Source of the DNA: Alistipes sp.
GTDB lineage: Bacteria; Bacteroidota; Bacteroidia; Bacteroidales; Rikenellaceae
Assembly (NCBI GenBank): GCA_022767745.1
Contig: JALENN010000006.1
Span: 310,001-374,000, forward strand
Length of the DNA: 64,000 nt
Direction of reading: 5' to 3'
Shown: piece by piece, positions 35,627 to 44,837 of the stretch
How the letters are laid out: each line of letters begins with the position of its first letter
Numbering within the stretch: the first letter of the stretch is position 1
Position numbers and translations under genes: made by a program
Notes under the pieces: generated by a model
Databases searched by the model: none
The model's input: the letters and a program-made list of their open reading frames with translations, nothing else
Told to the model about the DNA's origin: nothing

Positions 35627-36793
35627 ATGAAACATACGATACTCCGCACGCTCCTGTCGCTGGCCGTGGCGGCTGCCATGACGGGATGCTCGCTGCTAAA
35701 GGTGTCGGTGTCGACGGGAGACCCCATGTCGCCCGAAGACGCCCGCGTGAGGGTGATGACCCGCGCCCTCTACTACGACCTCTCGAACGAGATCATCACC
35801 GCTGCCGACTCGGTCGCCACGTCGCACGACATCGACCTCAAGATACGCGCCATACAGTGGAAGATACGCACCACGCGCGCCGCCGTCTCGGCCGCCATGC
35901 AGACCATACCCGACGTGGCGCTGGCCGACACATGGATCCTCTGCGCACGCATGGACCGCGCCTTCACCCACCGTCCCGACTCGGCCCTCTTCGGGCCCTA
36001 CACCCCCATGATGCGGCAGACGGCCGCCCGCATGCTGACGAAGGTCGACTCGGTGGCACGCGACGCCCTCCCCGCACAGCGGTACGGACTCATGAAGGAG
36101 TACGTCGGAGACTACATTCGCCGCAACCGCCCCCGCTCGGGCGAAAACGTCGCGCCGCAGAACACCACCCTGGCATGGATCGACTTCATGAAGAGCAAGG
36201 GCATCGAGGTGGAGTACGACCTGGGGTCGATCTCCGACGTCGTGTCGGACATGAGCGACAAGATGAGCGGCCAGACGGGCCAGCTGACAAACAGCCTCAT
36301 GTGGTCGAAGGACATACTCGAGATCGAGTGGCAGCGCGACAGCATGTCGCAGTACGTAGCCGCGCAGATGGACAGCCTCGACCGCAGCTTCGAGCGCATA
36401 GTGGTCGTCATGGAGAACATACCCGAGATATCCGACTCGGTGATGGTGAACTTCAACAAGCACGTCGAGCAGGTGCTCGCCTCGCTCGAGAGCAGCCTCG
36501 ACTACGCCTTCGGGCAGGTCGACATGCAGCGCAGCGAGCTGCAGCGATACGTCTCGGCCGAGCGTGAGGCCATAATACGCCAGGCGGGCGAGACCGCGCA
36601 GGGCATGGTGCAGCAGGCCATCGACCAGGTGCCCGCCATAGTCAGCCGCGTGGCCGTATGGCTCGCACTGCTGGCGGTGGTGGTGCTCGGACTCCCCTTC
36701 GCCGCGGGTTACTGGGTCGGCACGCTGCGCGAACGCTCGCGCCACAAGCGCTCCGCCCCCGACGGCGGCGACACTCCCGCCGAGGGCAAATAG
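35627..36793 (+). CDS. Predicted lipoprotein with coiled coil and C-terminal membrane helix
   Basis: A 388-residue protein. The N-terminus carries a lipobox-like MTGCS (Cys21). A long helical region rich in Asp, Met and Ser (about 60-340; ISDVVSDMSDKMSGQTGQL, MDSLDRSFERIVVVMENI) should form coiled coil. A strong hydrophobic helix follows (about 342-368, VAVWLALLAVVVLGLPF) and then a basic tail. A lipid anchor plus a C-terminal helix is unusual; alternatively the N-terminal segment is simply a membrane helix. I recognise no family. It has its own promoter and a hairpin downstream. Confidence 0.78.
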   Translation: MKHTILRTLLSLAVAAAMTGCSLLKVSVSTGDPMSPEDARVRVMTRALYYDLSNEIITAADSVATSHDIDLKIRAIQWKIRTTRAAVSAAMQTIPDVALADTWILCARMDRAFTHRPDSALFGPYTPMMRQTAARMLTKVDSVARDALPAQRYGLMKEYVGDYIRRNRPRSGENVAPQNTTLAWIDFMKSKGIEVEYDLGSISDVVSDMSDKMSGQTGQLTNSLMWSKDILEIEWQRDSMSQYVAAQMDSLDRSFERIVVVMENIPEISDSVMVNFNKHVEQVLASLESSLDYAFGQVDMQRSELQRYVSAEREAIIRQAGETAQGMVQQAIDQVPAIVSRVAVWLALLAVVVLGLPFAAGYWVGTLRERSRHKRSAPDGGDTPAEGK

Positions 36794-36814
36794 CCCCGCA
36801 CCGCACCCTGCGAC

Positions 36815-36847
36815 GTAATGCCGGAAGCAAAAAACTTCCGGCATTAC
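36815..36847 (+). terminator. Hairpin after the gene at 35627
   Basis: GTAATGCCGGAAG pairs perfectly with CTTCCGGCATTAC (13 bp) around a 7-base A-rich loop. No long T-run follows, so it may be a weak terminator or a transcript stabiliser. Confidence 0.6.
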
Positions 36848-36870
36848 TGCCGTTTGCCCACGGCTTTTCG

Positions 36871-36878
36871 TAACTTTG
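36871..36878 (+). promoter_or_regulatory. -7 element TAACTTTG for the DMT transporter-rlmD pair
   Basis: A TAnnTTTG match 72 bases upstream of the ATG at 36950, directly after the hairpin. Confidence 0.5.
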
Positions 36879-36949
36879 CGGCCGCAAACGGCGAGGGCCC
36901 CGCCACCCGCAACGGCCCCACCCCCGCCGGCAACACCCAAAACACCGGA

Positions 36950-37879
36950 ATGTTGAACGACAAACTGAAAGGATACATCTGCGGCGCCGCATCGGGCGCC
37001 TCGTACGGGCTCATCCCGCTCTTCTCGCTGCCGCTGCTGCGGCGCGGCGTGGACTTCGACTCGCTGCTCTTCTACCGCTACCTGATAGCCACCGCCGTGC
37101 TGGGCCTCATCACCCGCCTGCAGGGGCGCGACTTCACGCTGCGGCGCGGCGAGGTGCCCTTCATCGCAACGCTCGGCGTGCTCTTCGCACTCTCGTCGAT
37201 ACTCATGTTCATGGCCTTCGACTACATGCCCACGGGGCTGATCTCGACCATGTTCTTCATCTACCCCATACTCGTGGCCATCATAATGGCCGTGGCATAC
37301 GGCGAACGCATCACCGCAACGCGCCTGCTGTCGATGGCCCTCGCCATCGGCGGCATAGCCCTGCTCTACCTCAAGGGCGGCCAGACCGCCATTTCGCCCA
37401 TGGGACTGGTCCTCACCTTCGGTGCGGCGCTAACGTATGCCGCCTACATCATCATCGTCAACAAGTCGCGCGTCAGGACGCTGCGCGGCTCGAAGATAGC
37501 CTTCTGGTCGCTCGCCTCGGGCACCGTAATATTCTTCGCCCGCACGGGCTTCGGCACCCACCTGCAGCCCATACCCTCGGTGCAGGGCTGGGGCCTGGTG
37601 CTGCTGCTGGCAATAGTGCCGACGGTGGTGTCGTGCACGTCGCTGGTGCTGTCGGTGCGCTACATAGGGTCGACGGCCACGTCGATACTCGGGGCGATGG
37701 AGCCCGTCACGGCCGTGCTGTGCGGCACGCTGGTATTCGCCGAGCCCATGACCGTCAGGATCTTCGCCGCCATAGCCACCATCGTGGGCGCCGTGCTGCT
37801 GCTCGTGGCGGGCGACGCCGCAGGCAATGCCGTGGGCCGTCTGGGCAATAAAATACGAAACAAGACGTTCAAAAGATAG
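36950..37879 (+). CDS. DMT-superfamily transporter (EamA domains)
   Basis: A 309-residue inner-membrane protein with about ten hydrophobic helices in two EamA repeats. The end of each repeat is marked by a typical segment: AIGGIALLYLKGG and MEPVTAVLCGTLVFAEPM. EamA proteins export metabolites or amino acids; the substrate cannot be predicted. It is 12 bases ahead of rlmD on the same strand. ATG 36950 is chosen because the first helix (GYICGAASGASYGLIPLF) follows shortly after. Confidence 0.92.
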   Translation: MLNDKLKGYICGAASGASYGLIPLFSLPLLRRGVDFDSLLFYRYLIATAVLGLITRLQGRDFTLRRGEVPFIATLGVLFALSSILMFMAFDYMPTGLISTMFFIYPILVAIIMAVAYGERITATRLLSMALAIGGIALLYLKGGQTAISPMGLVLTFGAALTYAAYIIIVNKSRVRTLRGSKIAFWSLASGTVIFFARTGFGTHLQPIPSVQGWGLVLLLAIVPTVVSCTSLVLSVRYIGSTATSILGAMEPVTAVLCGTLVFAEPMTVRIFAAIATIVGAVLLLVAGDAAGNAVGRLGNKIRNKTFKR

Positions 37880-37891
37880 AGTGAGGAAAAT

Positions 37892-39301
37892 ATGGCAAGA
37901 AAAAGACATGATTACCCCATCGTCGAGGGAGTCGAGATAACCACCCTCGCCGCCGAAGGCAAGGCCATGGGCCGCATCGACGACAAGGTCGTGTTCGTCC
38001 CGATGACCGTGCCGGGCGACGTGGTCGACGTGCAGATACGCCGCAAGCGCCGCCGCTTCATGGAGGGCAGCGTCGTACGCTACGTCCGCCGCTCGGAGAT
38101 GCGCGTGGAGCCCTTCTGCCCCCACTTCGGGGTGTGCGGAGGCTGCAAGTGGCAGAACCTGCCCTACGACGAGCAACTGCGCTTCAAGACCGAACAGGTG
38201 CACGACCAGCTCGCGCGAATAGGCAAGATCGAGCTGCCCGAGGTGCGCCCCTGCCTGGGTTCGGAGCGACAGCAGTTCTACCGCAACAAGCTGGAGTTCA
38301 CCTTCTCCGACAAGCGCTGGCTCACATACGAGGAGATAGCCTCGGGGGCCGACATCGAGCGCGAGCCGGCACTCGGATTCCACATACCCGACAGCTTCGA
38401 CAAGGTGCTCGACATCGACCGCTGCTACCTGCAGCCCGACCCGTCGAACGACATACGCACCGCCACGCGCCGCTTCTGCATCGACAACGGATACACGTTC
38501 CACGACGTGCGCCGTCACGAGGGGCTCATGCGCAACATGATCATCCGCACCGCCTCGACGGGCGAGGTGATGGTGATCGTGGTCTTCGCCGAGGACGACC
38601 GCGGACGCATCGTCGCCCTGCTCGACCACCTCTCGGAAACCTTCCCGCAGATCACGTCGCTGTACTACGTCGTCAACACCAAGCTCAACGACTCGATCGC
38701 CGACCTGCAGCACACGCTCTACCGCGGCGAGGCCTTCATCACCGAGCGCATGGAGGGGCTGCGTTTCCGCATCGGGCCCAAGTCGTTCTACCAGACCAAC
38801 TCGGCACAGGCCTACGAGCTCTACAAGGTGGCGCGCGACTTCGCAGCCCTGACCGGCACAGAGACCCTCTACGACCTCTACACCGGCACGGGTACCATAG
38901 CCAACTTCTGCGCCGCGGCCGCCCGCACGGTAATAGGCGTGGAGTACGTGCCCGAGGCCATCGAGGATGCCCGCCTCAACTCGCAGGAGAACGGCATACA
39001 CAACACGCGCTTCTACGCCGGCGACATGAAGGACGTGCTCGACGACGACTTCATCGCCCGCAACGGCCACCCCGACGTGATGATCCTCGACCCGCCGCGC
39101 GCGGGCGTCGACCCCCGCGTCATCGAGGTGATACTGCGCGCGGCACCGCAGCGCATCGTATACGTGAGCTGCAACCCCGCCACGCAGGCGCGCGACCTGG
39201 CGCTCATGGACGCGCAGTACCGCGTCACGGCCGTGCAGCCCGTCGACATGTTCCCCCACACCCACCACGTGGAGAACGTCGTGCGGCTCGAAAGGCGGTA
39301 G
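37892..39301 (+). CDS. 23S rRNA (uracil-5-)-methyltransferase, RlmD/RumA family
   Basis: A 469-residue SAM enzyme. An N-terminal TRAM domain (about 8-68) is followed by iron-sulfur cysteines 76, 82, 85 (FCPHFGVCGGCKW) and 178. The catalytic domain has FYQTNSAQAYELY, LYDLYTGTGTIANF (SAM motif I), LDPPRAGVDP and the nucleophile Cys in YVSCNPATQARD. It makes m5U in rRNA, or tRNA in some relatives. Being the single member seen here, the exact target stays open. Confidence 0.93.
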   Translation: MARKRHDYPIVEGVEITTLAAEGKAMGRIDDKVVFVPMTVPGDVVDVQIRRKRRRFMEGSVVRYVRRSEMRVEPFCPHFGVCGGCKWQNLPYDEQLRFKTEQVHDQLARIGKIELPEVRPCLGSERQQFYRNKLEFTFSDKRWLTYEEIASGADIEREPALGFHIPDSFDKVLDIDRCYLQPDPSNDIRTATRRFCIDNGYTFHDVRRHEGLMRNMIIRTASTGEVMVIVVFAEDDRGRIVALLDHLSETFPQITSLYYVVNTKLNDSIADLQHTLYRGEAFITERMEGLRFRIGPKSFYQTNSAQAYELYKVARDFAALTGTETLYDLYTGTGTIANFCAAAARTVIGVEYVPEAIEDARLNSQENGIHNTRFYAGDMKDVLDDDFIARNGHPDVMILDPPRAGVDPRVIEVILRAAPQRIVYVSCNPATQARDLALMDAQYRVTAVQPVDMFPHTHHVENVVRLERR

Positions 39302-39353
39302 CGCAGGCAAAAAGCCTTTTTTTCGACAAACAACATAAACACCTAAAGATCCA

Positions 39354-40058
39354 ATGACTATGAAAAGGATGTTACTGATGGCCGCAGCCGCCCTGATGGC
39401 GTTCTCGGCCGCAACGGCACAGGATTTCGGAGAGACGATCCCCAGCGTAACGGTAAACGGCTCGTCGCAGATAAAGGTCACGCCCGACATACTCTACCTC
39501 TCGATCAAGCTCGACGAGAGCGACACCAAGGGCAAGGTAACCCTCGACGAGCAGCGCAAGGCGATGTTCGACGCGCTGCGCAAGTGCAAGATCGACATCG
39601 AGAAGCAGCTGAGCGTGGCCGGAATGTCGAGCTCGTTCTTCAAGAAGCGCTCGTCGCTCTCGTCGTCGCAGTACGAGCTGAAGGTAGGCTCGGCCGACGA
39701 GGCCCGCAAGGTATTCGAGGCGCTCGATGCCGCCGGCATACCCAACGTCGACCTCACGCGCGTCACCTGCTCGAAGATCGACGAGTACCGCGCCGAGGCA
39801 CGCATCGCCGCCATCCGTAACGCCAAGGAGCGCGCCGAGCAGCTGGCCGGCGCCGTGGGACAGTCGATAGGCGCATGCTACGAGATCACCGACTACACCA
39901 CCGACGTACAGCCCGTCGTCATGCGCGCCAACATGATGATGAAGAACTCGATCGCCATGGACGAGGCCGCCGTCGCCGGTGCCGAGCCCGAGGTCGACTT
40001 CAAGCAGATGACCATCACCTACAACGTGTCGGCACGCTTCGTCCTCAACACCAAATAG
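39354..40058 (+). CDS. Secreted SIMPL (DUF541) domain protein
   Basis: A 234-residue exported protein with signal peptide around MKRMLLMAAAALMAFSAATA. The SIMPL/DUF541 domain is shown by ITVNGSSQ-like PSVTVNGSSQIKVTPDI, a central KVGSADEARKVFEAL, EARIAAIRNAKERAEQLAGAVG, and a final TITYNVSARFVL. The family is envelope-located with poorly defined roles. ATG 39360 is an equally good start two codons in. A GC-rich hairpin lies after the stop near 40084-40118. Confidence 0.9.
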   Translation: MTMKRMLLMAAAALMAFSAATAQDFGETIPSVTVNGSSQIKVTPDILYLSIKLDESDTKGKVTLDEQRKAMFDALRKCKIDIEKQLSVAGMSSSFFKKRSSLSSSQYELKVGSADEARKVFEALDAAGIPNVDLTRVTCSKIDEYRAEARIAAIRNAKERAEQLAGAVGQSIGACYEITDYTTDVQPVVMRANMMMKNSIAMDEAAVAGAEPEVDFKQMTITYNVSARFVLNTK

Positions 40059-40083
40059 CGCGGCGGCAACACCCCGCAACACA

Positions 40084-40118
40084 CGGCGGCGGGCATCCCC
40101 ACAACGGGAGTGCCCGCC
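40084..40118 (+). terminator. Hairpin after the SIMPL gene
   Basis: GCGGCGGGCA and TGCCCGCCGC pair around an inner CCCC/GGGA-rich loop. No immediate T-run; a TTTTT tract follows some 25 bases later. Confidence 0.5.
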
Positions 40119-40204
40119 GCACTGCGTATCCCCCGCGGGGCGGGGTTTTTGCACGGCATGCCATTTTCGGCGGCCTTCATAGGGGGCATCTCGCTCAAAA
40201 TTGC

Positions 40205-40212
40205 TAACTTTG
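40205..40212 (+). promoter_or_regulatory. -7 element TAACTTTG for the MBL-FkbM-trmD-lpxB operon
   Basis: A TAnnTTTG match 45 bases upstream of the ATG at 40258, in the only AT-rich patch of the gap. Four tightly spaced genes follow. Confidence 0.6.
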
Positions 40213-40257
40213 AGCGTTTGAACCGGCGTCAGCCGACGCCATAACCATTACCGACAG

Positions 40258-40929
40258 ATGATAAACATAGCACGACTCGTATTCAACCCCCTTCAGGAGA
40301 ATACATACATAGTTTGGGACGAGACGCTCAGCGCCGCCGTCATCGACGCCGGCAACTCGGGCGAGCGCGAGAACCGCGCCCTTGAGAACTTCATCGCCGA
40401 GCGCGGCCTGCAGCCGATCCTCGCCCTCAACACCCACGGCCACTTCGACCACACGATGGGCGTCGAGTTCCTCCGCCGCCGCTACGGCGTGCGCTTCGCC
40501 CTCTCGTCGCGCGACGCCTTCCTGCTCAAGACCGCGGGCGTGAGCGCCGAGCTCTTCGGCGTGCGCGCGGGCGACATGCCCGAGGCCGTGGACATCGACC
40601 TCGACGGCCGCACCTCGATCGAGCTGGGCAACACGTCGCTCGAGATAATCGCCACGCCCGGACACACGCCCGGACACGTGGCCTTCTACCACGCCGCATC
40701 GAAGGCCCTCTTCACGGGCGACACCCTCTTCCGCGAGTCGATCGGCCGCACCGACCTCCCGGGCGGCGACTACACGTGGATCATGCGGTCGATACTCGAC
40801 AAGATCATGCCCCTGGGCGAGGAGGTGAAGATATACCCCGGCCACGGCGAAGAGAGCGACCTAGGCCACGAGGCCCTCTACAACCCCTTCATCGTCGAGG
40901 TGGTAAACAACGAGGTGCGGTATGAATAG
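40258..40929 (+). CDS. MBL-fold metallohydrolase, glyoxalase II-like
   Basis: A 223-residue cytoplasmic hydrolase. Binuclear zinc motif THGHFDH (His60, His62, Asp64, His65), ATPGHTPGHVAFY, LFTGDTLFRESIGRTDL and YPGHGEES supply the remaining ligands. It lacks the C-terminal glutathione-binding domain of true glyoxalase II, so it belongs to the short thioesterase-like group. Its end overlaps the FkbM gene by 8 bases. Substrate unknown. Confidence 0.93.
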   Translation: MINIARLVFNPLQENTYIVWDETLSAAVIDAGNSGERENRALENFIAERGLQPILALNTHGHFDHTMGVEFLRRRYGVRFALSSRDAFLLKTAGVSAELFGVRAGDMPEAVDIDLDGRTSIELGNTSLEIIATPGHTPGHVAFYHAASKALFTGDTLFRESIGRTDLPGGDYTWIMRSILDKIMPLGEEVKIYPGHGEESDLGHEALYNPFIVEVVNNEVRYE

Positions 40930-41686
40930 GCTGCTGCACAGGCTCCTCTACCGGCTGCTGCCGCTGCACGCCTACCTGCGCACGGTAAGCCGCCTCTACT
41001 TCATCGCCCTGCGCCTCGGCCGCGGACGGCGTTCGCGCGCCATGGAGTATGTCTACCACCTGCCCGCGCTCGTCGGCGCAGGCGACACGGTAATCGACAT
41101 AGGCGCCAACCTCGGATACTACACCGTGCCCCTGTCGCGCCTGGCCGCCGACGGCGGGTGCGTCATCGCCGTGGAGCCCGTGCCCGTCATCTGCGACGTG
41201 CTGCGGCGCAACACCCGCGGCTGCGGCAACGTCCGCATACTGAACTGCGCCCTCGGACGCGACAACCGCCCCATAGAGATGGCCAACGACTCGGTGGCCG
41301 CGGCCGGGTACTTCGGCACGGGGCGCAACTTCGTCGACGACGGCCGCAACGGCGGCACGCACAGCGGCGCCATACGCTTCGAGGCACAGATGCGGCGCGG
41401 CAGCGAGCTCTTCGCCGACCTCCGGCGCATCGACTTCATCAAGTGCGACATCGAGGGTTACGAGTGCGTCGTGATCGAAGAGATGATGCCCCTGCTGCGC
41501 CGCCACCGCCCCACGCTGCTCGTGGAGAGCGGCGACGACAACCGCCGCCGCCTCACGGAGACGCTCCGCGCCGAGGGCTACGAGCCCTTCACGCTGGGCG
41601 ACGACGGACGGGAGCACCCCCTCGACACGGCCCGCGACGACGGCCGCGACATAATATTCCGACACAAAGAGCGATTAGGCAAATGA
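40922..41686 (+). CDS. FkbM-family SAM-dependent methyltransferase
   Basis: A 254-residue methyltransferase. SAM motif I is [19 protein letters not shown], with [18 protein letters not shown] next, and the FkbM block [17 protein letters not shown]. FkbM enzymes O-methylate sugars or natural products, and many act on surface glycans. It overlaps both neighbours (8 bases with the MBL gene, 4 bases with trmD), so translation is probably coupled. The target is unknown; proximity to lpxB hints at envelope glycans but is weak evidence. Confidence 0.88.
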   Translation: MNRLLHRLLYRLLPLHAYLRTVSRLYFIALRLGRGRRSRAMEYVYHLPALVGAGDTVIDIGANLGYYTVPLSRLAADGGCVIAVEPVPVICDVLRRNTRGCGNVRILNCALGRDNRPIEMANDSVAAAGYFGTGRNFVDDGRNGGTHSGAIRFEAQMRRGSELFADLRRIDFIKCDIEGYECVVIEEMMPLLRRHRPTLLVESGDDNRRRLTETLRAEGYEPFTLGDDGREHPLDTARDDGRDIIFRHKERLGK

Positions 41687-42369
41687 GAATAGACATCATA
41701 ACCGTAGTACCCGAGCTGGTCGTCTCGCCGCTGAACGAGTCGATCCTCAAGCGCGCACAGGAGAAGGGTCTGGTCGAGATCGTGATCCACAACCTGCGCG
41801 ACTACACCTTCGACCGCCGCCGCACCGTCGACGACTACCCCTTCGGGGGCGAGGCGGGCATGGTGATGAAACCCGAACCCATCTTCCGCGCCATCGAGCA
41901 GCTGCAGAGCGAGCGCCACTACGACGAGGTGATCTTCACCACGCCCGACGGCGTACGCTATGACCAGCACGAGGCAAACCGCCTCTCGACCCTGGAGAAC
42001 ATAATCATCCTCTGCGGCCACTACAAGGGCGTCGACCAGCGCGTGCGCGACCACCTCATCACGCGCGAGATATCGATCGGCGACTATGTGCTGACGGGAG
42101 GCGAGCTGGCCGCATGCATCATAGCCGACTCGGTGGTGCGCATCATTCCCGGCGCCATAGGCGACGAGTCGTCGGCGCTGACCGACTCGTTCCAGGACAA
42201 CCTGCTCGCGCCGCCCGTATATACGCGCCCGGCGGAGTTCCGCGGCTGGCGCGTGCCCGACGTGCTGCTCTCGGGCAACTTCGCCGAGATTGAGAAGTGG
42301 CAGGACGAACAGGCGTGGGAGCGCACGCGACAGCTACGCCCCGACCTGCTGCAGACGGACAAGAAGTAG
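41683..42369 (+). CDS. trmD: tRNA (guanine-N1)-methyltransferase TrmD
   Basis: A 228-residue SPOUT methyltransferase that makes m1G37 in tRNA. Signatures include [55 protein letters not shown], and the conserved terminal [12 protein letters not shown]. The length is normal. ATGA overlap with the FkbM stop indicates coupling. In many bacteria trmD sits with rpsP, rimM and rplS; here it does not. Confidence 0.97.
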   Translation: MRIDIITVVPELVVSPLNESILKRAQEKGLVEIVIHNLRDYTFDRRRTVDDYPFGGEAGMVMKPEPIFRAIEQLQSERHYDEVIFTTPDGVRYDQHEANRLSTLENIIILCGHYKGVDQRVRDHLITREISIGDYVLTGGELAACIIADSVVRIIPGAIGDESSALTDSFQDNLLAPPVYTRPAEFRGWRVPDVLLSGNFAEIEKWQDEQAWERTRQLRPDLLQTDKK

Positions 42370-42402
42370 CGGCCGCACCCGAAACCACACACGAAAACCG
42401 TT

Positions 42403-43548
42403 ATGCGATACTACCTTATAGCGGGCGAGCCCTCGGGCGACCTGCACGGTGCAAACCTCATGCGCGGCATACTCAAGGCCGACCCCGGGGCGGTGTTCCG
42501 CTTCTGGGGCGGCGACATGATGGCCGCCGCGGGCGGGCGCGACGCACTGGCCAAGCACTACCGCGACACCTCGTTCTTCGGCATAGCCGAGGTGGTGCGC
42601 AACCTGCCCACCATACTGCGCCAGTTCGGCGAGTGCCGCCGCGACGTCGAGGCCTTCGCCCCCGACGTGCTGATACTGATCGACTACCCGGGCTTCAACA
42701 TGCGCATGGCTCGCTTCGCCCACGAGCGCGGGCTGCGCGTATTCTACTACATCGCGCCCAAGGTGTGGGCATGGAAGGAGTGGCGCGTGCGCCAGCTGCG
42801 CCGATATGTCGACCGTCTCTACACCATCTTCCCCTTCGAGAGCGGCTACTTCCGCTCGAAGGGCATCGAGCCTCACTTCGAGGGCAACCCGCTGGTCGAC
42901 GCCATAGCGCGCCGCCGCCGTGACTTCCCCTCGGACGTCGAGTTCCGCCGCAGCCACGGTCTCGACCGGCGTCCCATAGTGGCGCTGCTCGCCGGCAGCC
43001 GCCGCAGCGAGATACGCGCCAACCTGCGCTTCATGGCCGAGATCGCACGCCGCATACCCGACCGCCAGTTCGTCGTGGCGGGGGTGTCGTGGATCGACCG
43101 CGCCGAGTATGAGCGCATAACCGAGGGCATGCCCGTGGCGGCGGTGTGCGACGCCACGTACGAGCTGCTCAGCATATCGGAGGCGGCCGTCGTCACGTCG
43201 GGTACGGCGACGCTCGAAACGGCCCTGCTCGGGGTGCCCGAGGTGGTGGTGTACGGCGTGCCGTGGATATACGAGAAGCTGAAGCCCTACATGCTCAAGA
43301 TACCCTACGTGTCGCTCGTGAACCTCAACCTCGGCTTCGAGGCCGTGCGCGAGATCGTGCAGAGCAACCCCTCGGCGGCCGAGGCCGAAGCCGAGCTGCG
43401 CTCGATCCTCGTCGGAGGCAGCCGCCGCGCCGCAATGCTGGAGTCGTTCGACCGCCTGCGCCGCATGATGGGACAGGAGGGGGTGAGCGACCGCGTCGGC
43501 GCCGACATGGTGGCCGCACTGCGCGGAGGCCGCGCCAAGAATGAGTAA
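42403..43548 (+). CDS. lpxB: Lipid-A-disaccharide synthase
   Basis: A 381-residue GT19 glycosyltransferase that joins UDP-diacylglucosamine and lipid X to form the lipid A disaccharide at the inner membrane. GEPSGDLHGANLM (7-19), IDYPGFNMRMARF, YYIAPKVWAWKEWR, LLAGSRRSEI and VTSGTATLETALLGVP are all present. The stop overlaps a possible start of the next gene. kdsC, also for LPS, lies 5 kb away on the other strand. Confidence 0.97.
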   Translation: MRYYLIAGEPSGDLHGANLMRGILKADPGAVFRFWGGDMMAAAGGRDALAKHYRDTSFFGIAEVVRNLPTILRQFGECRRDVEAFAPDVLILIDYPGFNMRMARFAHERGLRVFYYIAPKVWAWKEWRVRQLRRYVDRLYTIFPFESGYFRSKGIEPHFEGNPLVDAIARRRRDFPSDVEFRRSHGLDRRPIVALLAGSRRSEIRANLRFMAEIARRIPDRQFVVAGVSWIDRAEYERITEGMPVAAVCDATYELLSISEAAVVTSGTATLETALLGVPEVVVYGVPWIYEKLKPYMLKIPYVSLVNLNLGFEAVREIVQSNPSAAEAEAELRSILVGGSRRAAMLESFDRLRRMMGQEGVSDRVGADMVAALRGGRAKNE

Positions 43549-43567
43549 CCGAAAAAGAGAAAACACC

Positions 43568-44221
43568 ATGAAGATAATCTGCATAGCGCGCAACTACGCC
43601 GCCCACGCGGCCGAACTGCACCACGACACGGGCCTCGGCACGGGGACGGCCCCCGACGGCGGGCGCAGCGAAGGCCCCGTATTCTTCCTGAAGCCCGACA
43701 CGGCGCTGCTGCGCAACAACGACCCCTTCTACATACCCTCGTTCTCGCGCGAGGTGCACTACGAGTGCGAGCTTGTGGTGAAGATCAACCGTCTGGCCAA
43801 GTGCATCGACCGCCGCTTCGCCCGCCGCTGCTACGACGAGGTGGGCCTCGGCATCGACTTCACGGCCCGCGACCTGCAGCGCGACGCCATAGCGCGCGGC
43901 CTGCCCTGGGAGGTGTGCAAGGGATTCGACCACTCGGCCGCCCTCTCGCCCGAGTTCATACCGCTGGCCGACCTGGGCGGCGACGTGCAGCGCCTGCACT
44001 TCGAGATGCGCCTCAACGGCCGGGTGCGGCAGACGGGCGACACCTCGCAGATGCTCTACACGGTGGACGAGATCATCTCGCACGTGTCGCAGTACATGAC
44101 CCTGCGCATCGGCGACCTGATCTATACGGGCACCCCCGCGGGCGTGGGCCCCGTCAGCGAGGGCGACAACCTGCAGGCCTCGATAGAGGGCCGCACGCTG
44201 CTCGACTTCGACATAAGATAA
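43568..44221 (+). CDS. Fumarylacetoacetate hydrolase-family protein
   Basis: A 217-residue FAH-type enzyme. KIICIARNYAAHAAEL, PVFFLKPDTAL, the metal-ligand block EVHYECELVVKI, GIDFTARDLQ, KGFDHSA, and IYTGTPAGVGPV are present. Related enzymes are oxaloacetate decarboxylases, acylpyruvases or isomerases; the substrate cannot be decided. An in-frame ATG at 43541 overlaps the lpxB stop (GAATGAGTAA), but the family N-terminus begins at MKIIC, so 43568 is used. Confidence 0.9.
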   Translation: MKIICIARNYAAHAAELHHDTGLGTGTAPDGGRSEGPVFFLKPDTALLRNNDPFYIPSFSREVHYECELVVKINRLAKCIDRRFARRCYDEVGLGIDFTARDLQRDAIARGLPWEVCKGFDHSAALSPEFIPLADLGGDVQRLHFEMRLNGRVRQTGDTSQMLYTVDEIISHVSQYMTLRIGDLIYTGTPAGVGPVSEGDNLQASIEGRTLLDFDIR

Positions 44222-44244
44222 AACCCGGTCAAACACTCTAAAAC

Positions 44245-44790
44245 ATGAATCCCGGATCACTTTTTCGCGCCACGATGGCCCTTGCCGTTACGCTGTGCTG
44301 CCTGACGGCCTGCGAGAAGCACGACGGAACGGACTATTTCAAATCGAAGTGCATGGCCGAACTCAACGGACAGAAATACATAGACCAGACCCCCGTAGCC
44401 TATATATTCAGCCCCGCGGCACAAAAAACACCGGCATCCGATTATGACGACGACTCTGCCCGCTTCACGACAAACCTCCGGACCAAAAGAGGCGGGCCCA
44501 TCGTATATTGCGTAGAGATCAATCTCTATGCGGAGACGGCCGAAGAGATCCTCCACAAGGAGCAGACGATCGAAAGGGCCGATATGGAATATCCCGACGG
44601 AGAGCCCTCCAACCTGGATTACATCATCCACTGCATAGACAAACGGATCCCCTATGCGACGATCAACGGGGACGTAGCCGACGAGGGGTCGTTCAAGATC
44701 ACCTCATACGACACGGAGAAAGGCGTGTGCGACGGCATATTCAGCCTCACCTTCGACGAAGGAACCCTTACCGGAGAGTTTTCATTATAA
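44245..44790 (+). CDS. Predicted lipoprotein of unknown function
   Basis: A 181-residue protein with a lipoprotein signal ending LTAC (Cys23) then EKHDG. The mature part is acidic with alternating strands (YCVEINLYAETAEEIL, GIFSLTFDEGTLTGEFSL) and resembles small Bacteroidota lipoproteins with a beta-sandwich of the DUF6252 kind, but I cannot confirm the family. Codon use is visibly less GC-rich than in the genes around it. It lies between the FAH gene (23-base gap) and maf (47-base gap). Confidence 0.8.
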   Translation: MNPGSLFRATMALAVTLCCLTACEKHDGTDYFKSKCMAELNGQKYIDQTPVAYIFSPAAQKTPASDYDDDSARFTTNLRTKRGGPIVYCVEINLYAETAEEILHKEQTIERADMEYPDGEPSNLDYIIHCIDKRIPYATINGDVADEGSFKITSYDTEKGVCDGIFSLTFDEGTLTGEFSL

Positions 44791-44837
44791 CCCGATTATA
44801 CAAATCATAGACACAACCCCGAAAATATCCCCTGAAA

